Below are positions 58,658 through 64,000 of a stretch of DNA of 64,000 nt, one piece after another. Origin of the DNA: Propionivibrio sp. (GTDB lineage Bacteria; Pseudomonadota; Gammaproteobacteria; Burkholderiales; Rhodocyclaceae); contig NZ_JAPUVO010000086.1 of assembly GCF_029255185.1 (NCBI RefSeq), forward strand, positions 1 through 64,000, written 5' to 3'. A program made the translations under genes and the position numbers. Every line of letters begins with the position of its first letter. Position 1 is the stretch's first letter. Below the pieces are notes generated by a model. That model searched no databases. It had not been told where the DNA came from and saw only the letters and a list, made by a program, of their open reading frames with translations.

Positions 58658-59962
58658 CTACTTCTTACCAGCTTCTTCATCCCACTTTTTCAGCTGGTTC
58701 AACTTCTCACCAATCTTGGTTTCCAATCCTCTAGGAACTGGTTGATACCAACTCGGTTCAGCCACCCCATCAGGAAAATAGGTTTCACCCGCAGCATAAG
58801 CATTAGGTTCGTCATGGGCGTATCTGTATGCATGCCCATAGCCTAGTTCCTTCATCAGTTTGGTAGGAGCATTCCTGAGATGAACGGGAACTTCACGGCT
58901 CTTGTCCTGCTTCACGAAGGCACGAGCCTTGTTATAGGCCATGTAGCCTGCATTGCTCTTAGCTGCAATCGCCAGATAAATCACCGCCTGTCCAAGTGCC
59001 AGCTCACCTTCTGGACTACCCAGGCGTTCATAAGTCAGGGCTGCATCGTTGGCGATCTGCATTGCTCTTGGATCAGCTAACCCAATGTCTTCCCAAGCCA
59101 TGCGAACAATGCGACGAGCCAGGTATCTTGGGTCTGCCCCGCCATCCAGCATTCTGGACAGCCAATAAAGGGCAGCGTCAGGATTTGAACCCCTGACTGA
59201 TTTGTGCAGGGCGGAAATCTGGTCATAGAAGTTGTCCCCGCCCTTGTCAAACCTCCGCGAGTTCAATGACAGAGCATTCTTGATGAAGTCCGCATCAATG
59301 TTCGTAACCCCAGCAGCCCCGGCTGCTGTACTGCACTGTTCCAGCAGGTTCAGGAATCTACGGGCATCACCATCCGCATAACCGACAAGTGTTTCAATGG
59401 ACAGCTCGTCAAAGGTCAGATGACCCAGTACCGTTTCTCTTGCCCTGACGAACAGTTCCTTCAACTCATCGTCCGTCAGAGACTTCAGAACATAGACTTG
59501 AGATCGGGACAACAAAGCAGAATTGACTTCAAACGAAGGATTTTCTGTTGTCGCACCGATGAAGGTTACAAGCCCAGACTCTGCATAAGGCAGTAGCGCA
59601 TCTTGTTGTGACTTATTAAATCGGTGAATCTCATCCACGAACAAGATGGTGTGCTTACCTTGGGCAAGGTTTTGCTCGGCCTGTTCCATCGCTGCACGGA
59701 TGTCTTTTACCCCAGAGAACACGGCCGATAATGCAATGAACTCACAGGCAAAAGCTTTGGCGGTCAGTCTTGCCAAAGTGGTTTTTCCGACCCCAGGTGG
59801 TCCCCAGAAAATCATTGAGTGCGGTTTGCCGGACTGGAAGGCAAGCTTCAGGGGCTTACCTTCCCCAAGCAGGTGCGACTGCCCAATCACTTCGTCCAAA
59901 ACCTTGGGTCTCAGGGCTTCAGCCAAGGGCGCAACAGGCGATTTTTCGAACAAGTCAGCCAT
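58658..59962 (-). CDS. rarA: Replication-associated recombination protein A, element copy (intact)
   Basis: A complete 434-residue RarA/MgsA clamp-loader-like AAA+ ATPase: Walker [14 protein letters not shown] at 53-65, Walker [13 protein letters not shown] at 106-117, sensor [16 protein letters not shown], and the C-terminal [12 protein letters not shown] and [12 protein letters not shown] segments. RarA acts at stalled forks with SSB and RecQ. The codons are more AT-rich than in the interrupted chromosomal copy and the protein differs from it throughout, so it came with the element. It lies about 110 bases inside the right end and presumably supplies the lost function. Confidence 0.96.
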   Translation of the reverse strand: MADLFEKSPVAPLAEALRPKVLDEVIGQSHLLGEGKPLKLAFQSGKPHSMIFWGPPGVGKTTLARLTAKAFACEFIALSAVFSGVKDIRAAMEQAEQNLAQGKHTILFVDEIHRFNKSQQDALLPYAESGLVTFIGATTENPSFEVNSALLSRSQVYVLKSLTDDELKELFVRARETVLGHLTFDELSIETLVGYADGDARRFLNLLEQCSTAAGAAGVTNIDADFIKNALSLNSRRFDKGGDNFYDQISALHKSVRGSNPDAALYWLSRMLDGGADPRYLARRIVRMAWEDIGLADPRAMQIANDAALTYERLGSPEGELALGQAVIYLAIAAKSNAGYMAYNKARAFVKQDKSREVPVHLRNAPTKLMKELGYGHAYRYAHDEPNAYAAGETYFPDGVAEPSWYQPVPRGLETKIGEKLNQLKKWDEEAGKK

Positions 59963-60004
59963 GTTGAACCTGCCCTAAAATCATGCTGCTACGAGCCTGA
60001 AAGT

Positions 60005-60084
60005 TGTGCCAAGGCACAAAAAAGGCACAAAATATATTTTTAAGTCGTTGATTTACAACAACTTTTATATATTTGTTGAAACGA
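60005..60084. repeat. attR: arm sites and core
   Basis: TTGTGCC (60005-60011, inverted), GGCACAAAA at 60014 and again at 60025 (11 bases apart) mirror the arm sites of the left end. The core TTGTTGAAACGA is at 60073-60084 and differs from the left core in one base (A for G at position 9). Confidence 0.75.
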
Positions 60085-60434
60085 TGAACTTCGTCGACGA
60101 AGAGAATGGTCGGCCGACCATGCTGCGCCCTTGTCGCCTCGGCGCGCGCGACGGCCTCGCGGATATCCTTGACCCCGGAAAACACCGCCGACAGCGCCAT
60201 GAACTCGGCGTCGAAGGCATCGGCCATCAGGCGCGCCAGCGTCGTCTTGCCGACACCGGGCGGCCCCCAGAGAATCAGCGAGTGCAGCTTGCGGGCTTCG
60301 AACGCCAGGCGCAGCGGCTTGCCCGGGCCGAGCAAGTGCTGCTGGCCGATCACCTCGTCGAGCGTCGCTGGCCTTAACGCTTCGGCGAGCGGCGCCGCAT
60401 GCGCTTGGGTAAAAAGGTCACTCACCGATGACAT
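60073..60434 (-). pseudogene. rarA: Chromosomal rarA, 5' fragment (N-terminal quarter)
   Basis: Encodes RarA from [20 protein letters not shown] through Walker [15 protein letters not shown] to [12 protein letters not shown], where it runs into the element; the frame continues for about 37 foreign residues to 59955. The start overlaps the end of lolA, as expected for an intact lolA-rarA arrangement; a GTG at 60425 is another possible start. The truncated product would keep Walker A and B but lose everything after, so it is likely dead. Its continuation lies at 23863-24853. Confidence 0.92.
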
Positions 60435-61029
60435 CGACGCCAGCAGCCGGCACAAAACGAAAAAGTGCGGGAGCAATCTGCGAATTGCGTTCGAGATGCG
60501 AGAAGAACAACGAGGTCGTCTGGCCGAAGTTGTCGAACAGTTCCATGGCCTTCAGGTCACTTCCGGAAAATCCCATCTGCAATTTTTCGAAACCGCTGTC
60601 CGGCGATTTTGGAATCGCTTCGAGCCACTCCAGCCCTTCCCTCTCGCCGACTTCGCGCAAGATAAAATTTTTATCGAGTGTATTGCCGCCAACCAGCAGT
60701 GCCGCCGGCGTGCTGCCCAACGCGGCATCGAACTTCTTGACCGTCACCTGACGCAGATCCGCGTCATAGATCCAGACTCTTTCGCCATCGCCAACCAGTA
60801 GTTGGCTGTACGGTTTATCAATCTGCCAGCGGAACTTTCCAGGCCGCGAGATCATCATCACCCCGAGCGACTGCTGCGGCTTTTTCCCGTTTTTGGCGAC
60901 AACGATCTGCGCGAAATCAGCACGCAAGGTTTTCGTCGTTTCGAGAAAACGGTGCAGCTTGTCGATGGCGCCGGCATGGGCAACTTGAGCAGCGGCCAGA
61001 CAGAGCAGCGCGCAAACAAAACTTCTCAT
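60418..61029 (-). CDS. lolA: Outer-membrane lipoprotein carrier protein
   Basis: Periplasmic chaperone that takes lipoproteins from LolCDE to LolB. The signal peptide [19 protein letters not shown] is followed by [20 protein letters not shown], the usual LolA start, and the [20 protein letters not shown] strand region. Its ATG at 61029 overlaps the ftsK stop by one base (TGATG), and its end overlaps the rarA start. Confidence 0.94.
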   Translation of the reverse strand: MRSFVCALLCLAAAQVAHAGAIDKLHRFLETTKTLRADFAQIVVAKNGKKPQQSLGVMMISRPGKFRWQIDKPYSQLLVGDGERVWIYDADLRQVTVKKFDAALGSTPAALLVGGNTLDKNFILREVGEREGLEWLEAIPKSPDSGFEKLQMGFSGSDLKAMELFDNFGQTTSLFFSHLERNSQIAPALFRFVPAAGVDVIGE

Positions 61030-63365
61030 CAATTCTCTTCCTGGCGCGCGATGACCTCGCGACCGCCGCGCCCATCCATGGCTGATACTAGCCCGGCTTT
61101 CTCCATGGCTTCGATCAGTCGCGCCGAGCGGTTGTAGCCGATGCGCAGATGGCGCTGAACCAGCGAGATCGACGCGCGGCGGTTCTTCAGAACGATCTGC
61201 ACAGCCTGATCGTAGAGCGAGTCCGACTCGCCCTCGCCAGCGGCCTGCCCCCCTCCGTCAGCACCGTCGCTCTCGTCATCATCGTCGAGCCCGGCGCCGG
61301 TCAATACCCCCTCGACATAGTCGGGGGCGCCGGCACGCTTGAGGTAATCGACCACGTGATGCACTTCCTCGTCGGCAACAAACGCGCCATGCACGCGTGT
61401 CGGATAACCGGTTCCCGGCGCCAGATAGAGCATGTCACCCTGGCCGAGCAGTGCCTCAGCGCCCATCTGGTCGAGGATGGTGCGCGAATCGATCTTCGAC
61501 GAGACCTGGAAGGACATGCGGGTCGGGATGTTGGCCTTGATCAGGCCGGTAATCACATCGACCGACGGCCGCTGCGTTGCCAAAATGAGGTGAATTCCCG
61601 CCGCCCGCGCTTTCTGCGCCAGACGTGCAATCAGTTGCTCGACCTTCTTGCCGGCGACCATCATCAGATCGGCCAGCTCGTCGATAACGACAACGATGTG
61701 GGGCATTGAGAGCAACGGCTCGGGCGCATCCGGCGTCAGTGAAAAAGGATTGTGCAGCTTCCTTCCGGCCTTCTCGGCGTCCTTGATGCGGTGGTTGAGG
61801 CCGGCGATATTGCGCACACCCATTGCCGACATCAGCTTGTAGCGCTTTTCCATTTCGCCAACGCACCAGTTAAGCGCGTTGGCGGCATGCTTCATATCCA
61901 CTACCACCGGCGTCAACAGATGCGGAATGCCATCGTAGATCGACAGTTCAAGCATTTTCGGATCAACCAGGATCAGGCGCACCTTGTCCGGCTCGGACTT
62001 GTAGAGCAGGGAAAGAATCATCGCGTTGATACCGACCGACTTGCCCGAACCGGTTGTCCCGGCGACCAGCAGATGTGGCATCTTGGCCAGATCGACAACC
62101 ACCGGATGACCGCCGATATCCTTGCCAAGCGTCATCGCCAGCGGCGAGCTCATGTCGTGATAAGCGCTGCTCGATATGATCTCCGACAGCCGCACGATCT
62201 GCCGCCTGGCATTCGGAAGCTCAAGCGCCATGCAGGATTTCCCGGGCACCGTCTCGACCACACGAATCGAGACCATCGACAGCGCACGCGCCACGTCCTT
62301 CGCCAGATTGACAATCTGCGCGCCCTTCACCCCGACTGCCGGTTCGATTTCGTAACGGGTGATCACCGGGCCCGGGTAGGCTGCCAACACCCGAACCAGA
62401 ACGCCAAAATCGGCGAGCTTGCGTTCAATCAAGCGCGAGGTGTATTCCAATGTTTCCGGGCTGACGCGATCGGTCTGCGGCGCGGCCGGTTCGAGCAGGT
62501 GCAACGGCGGCAGCAGGCCACCGATGACTGCCTCGGGGAAAAGCGGCACCTGGCGCTCGCGCTCGATCCGCTTTTCAACCTTGGCCGGTATCGGTGCTGC
62601 CGGCTCAGGCTTTTCAATAAAAATCGCTTCATGGGTTCCAACCCGGCGTTTCTCGACTTCGACCACCGCTTCGCGCTCGCGCGCCACTTCACGTCCGATG
62701 CGCCTATCCTGCAGGCGGTCGAGCAGGTCGCGTCCGCCAACATACGCGCTTTCGAGCAAGGCGCCGAAACACTCAACGGCAGAAATCCACGATATTCCCG
62801 AAAAAACGCTCCAACCGAGCGCCAAGGCGGAAATCAGGGTCAGGGTTGCGCCGGTATAGCCCAGATAGCGCACCGACAACCGACCGACCTCGATGCCCAA
62901 CATGCCGCCGGGCGCCAGCGGTAACGGCGCCTTGAGCGTGTAAAAGCGCAGCGCTTCAAGAGCGCTGCTGGCAATAATCAGGACCAGAAAACCGACCAGT
63001 GCGATGTACAGGGGGCGTCGATCCGCCGTGCGCAAACCATCGAGCCGGCGATACCCCCACCAGACAATGGCCATCAGCAGAACGACCCACCACCAGGCCG
63101 AAAGACCAAATACATAAAGCAGCAGATCGGCCAGCCAGGCTCCGCCACGACCGGCCGGGTTGTGCAGGGACGCCCCCTGCACAGCATGCGACCAGCCCGG
63201 ATCACCACGCTGGTAGCCCCACAGCGCCAGACCAAGAAATGCGGCCAGGGCGACCAGCGCCAACCAGCGCGATTCCTGGAGAACGACCGCGATCTTCTCG
63301 GGGAGCGGGCTGGGCGCGTCTGCTGTGCTGCCGATCCTGCCAGTGGTTTTGAGCCGCGAAGCCAT
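61029..63365 (-). CDS. ftsK: DNA translocase FtsK
   Basis: A 778-residue FtsK: four N-terminal transmembrane helices anchoring at the septum, a short linker, the RecA-like motor with Walker [15 protein letters not shown] near 434 and Walker [13 protein letters not shown], and the C-terminal gamma winged helix ([20 protein letters not shown]) that reads KOPS and activates XerCD at dif. ATG 63365 is preferred over a TTG three codons earlier. Divergent from trxB. Confidence 0.96.
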   Translation of the reverse strand: MASRLKTTGRIGSTADAPSPLPEKIAVVLQESRWLALVALAAFLGLALWGYQRGDPGWSHAVQGASLHNPAGRGGAWLADLLLYVFGLSAWWWVVLLMAIVWWGYRRLDGLRTADRRPLYIALVGFLVLIIASSALEALRFYTLKAPLPLAPGGMLGIEVGRLSVRYLGYTGATLTLISALALGWSVFSGISWISAVECFGALLESAYVGGRDLLDRLQDRRIGREVAREREAVVEVEKRRVGTHEAIFIEKPEPAAPIPAKVEKRIERERQVPLFPEAVIGGLLPPLHLLEPAAPQTDRVSPETLEYTSRLIERKLADFGVLVRVLAAYPGPVITRYEIEPAVGVKGAQIVNLAKDVARALSMVSIRVVETVPGKSCMALELPNARRQIVRLSEIISSSAYHDMSSPLAMTLGKDIGGHPVVVDLAKMPHLLVAGTTGSGKSVGINAMILSLLYKSEPDKVRLILVDPKMLELSIYDGIPHLLTPVVVDMKHAANALNWCVGEMEKRYKLMSAMGVRNIAGLNHRIKDAEKAGRKLHNPFSLTPDAPEPLLSMPHIVVVIDELADLMMVAGKKVEQLIARLAQKARAAGIHLILATQRPSVDVITGLIKANIPTRMSFQVSSKIDSRTILDQMGAEALLGQGDMLYLAPGTGYPTRVHGAFVADEEVHHVVDYLKRAGAPDYVEGVLTGAGLDDDDESDGADGGGQAAGEGESDSLYDQAVQIVLKNRRASISLVQRHLRIGYNRSARLIEAMEKAGLVSAMDGRGGREVIARQEEN

Positions 63366-63497
63366 TAATCTCAATAGAAGCTATGCAAATGAGGGATTAT
63401 AGCCGGCTGCGGGTATGGAGCGCTTAAACCGGGGTTTAATCGCAGAGCACTTGCATGAATGCCCATTGAAATTGGCAGCGTCTGGAAAAACAAAACG

Positions 63498-63587
63498 CTC
63501 TCAACGCAGAGACGCAAAGGGCGCAGAGGGAAGAAAAACTATCGTCTCTGCGATCTCTGCGTCTCTGCGATCTCTGCGTTGAAAGAG
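63498..63587. repeat. Intergenic hairpin repeat, copy C
   Basis: Ninety-base inverted repeat between the divergent ftsK and trxB: CTCTCAACGCAGAGACGC on the left, several CTCTGCGT/CTCTGCGA units and GTTGAAAGAG on the right. Same unit family as copies at 2216 and 10425. Confidence 0.8.
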
Positions 63588-63704
63588 GTATGCATTTTTC
63601 ATGCAGGCAGAGATCGACGTTTTCAATCAGCGCTTTGGTGAAATCCCTTTTATCCGTCATCGCTTCGGCAGAGCAGCAAGGGTGTCGCCCATTGCCGGTT
63701 ATAA

Positions 63705-64000
<296 letters not shown>

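Noticed and set aside
50689..60084. Mating-channel (VirB/Trb) genes
   Set aside because: Every sizeable gene in this part was examined and none resembles VirB4, VirB6, VirB8-10 or a pilin.

Overview
The window is about 29 kb of GC-rich chromosome of a betaproteobacterium, probably of the Rhodocyclales (inferred from gene order and codon use, not proven), interrupted by a distinctly more AT-rich integrated element of about 35.2 kb (24842-60084).

Left chromosomal part (1-24853): the 5' end of an IS630-type transposase; parE and parC (topoisomerase IV) separated by a hairpin repeat; a DUF2283 protein; a possible 14-residue peptide gene with two terminator hairpins; a compact fused ABC transporter; an exported START-like protein; a reverse-strand group tsaC/sua5, purE, folD; iorA-iorB (indolepyruvate:ferredoxin oxidoreductase) with a second copy of the hairpin repeat between them; the pyruvate dehydrogenase operon aceE-aceF-lpdA; recQ; a small monooxygenase-like protein; a hicAB toxin-antitoxin pair beside a decayed phage terminase gene; a CbiX-type chelatase; and serS. 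Right chromosomal part (60073-64000): lolA, ftsK, a third hairpin repeat and the start of trxB. The order trxB-ftsK-lolA-rarA-serS would be continuous if the element were removed.

The element sits inside rarA, directly after the Walker B region at codons for His-Arg-Phe-Asn-Lys. The 3' part of rarA lies at the left end and the 5' part at the right end. The element has a tyrosine recombinase, clustered GGCACAAA sites at both ends, and its own complete rarA just inside the right end. That copy encodes the same five residues in other codons, so it no longer matches the 12-bp core shared by the two ends. The likely reading is an element that breaks a genome-maintenance gene, restores it, and does not attack its own copy.

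Element layout, left to right: integrase, NYN/PIN-like RNase and a PD-(D/E)XK-like protein; a three-gene SNF2 helicase/adenine methylase/type III Res-like operon (putative anti-phage restriction); a gene with a palindromic operator inside its promoter; several unrecognised small genes including a free-standing WYL domain; a maintenance block (small DNA-binding proteins, DUF5906/SF3-type helicase, IHF-beta homologue, StbB/ParA-like ATPase); a mobilisation block (accessory protein, divergent MobF relaxase-helicase, small Cys-rich and membrane proteins, TraD/TrwB coupling protein) without any mating-channel genes; a KfrB-domain protein; and a reverse-strand block of rarA, a two-gene cytosolic plus four-helix membrane module resembling RexAB in layout, ArdC antirestriction protein and an EamA exporter with a His-rich tail. 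It is best described as an integrative mobilisable element that would borrow the secretion channel of a helper. Two diverged copies of a 300-bp TTCCCCA/TGGGGAA repeat bracket the replication-mobilisation region, and at least three genes there share one promoter type, some with a TTGTACA palindrome.
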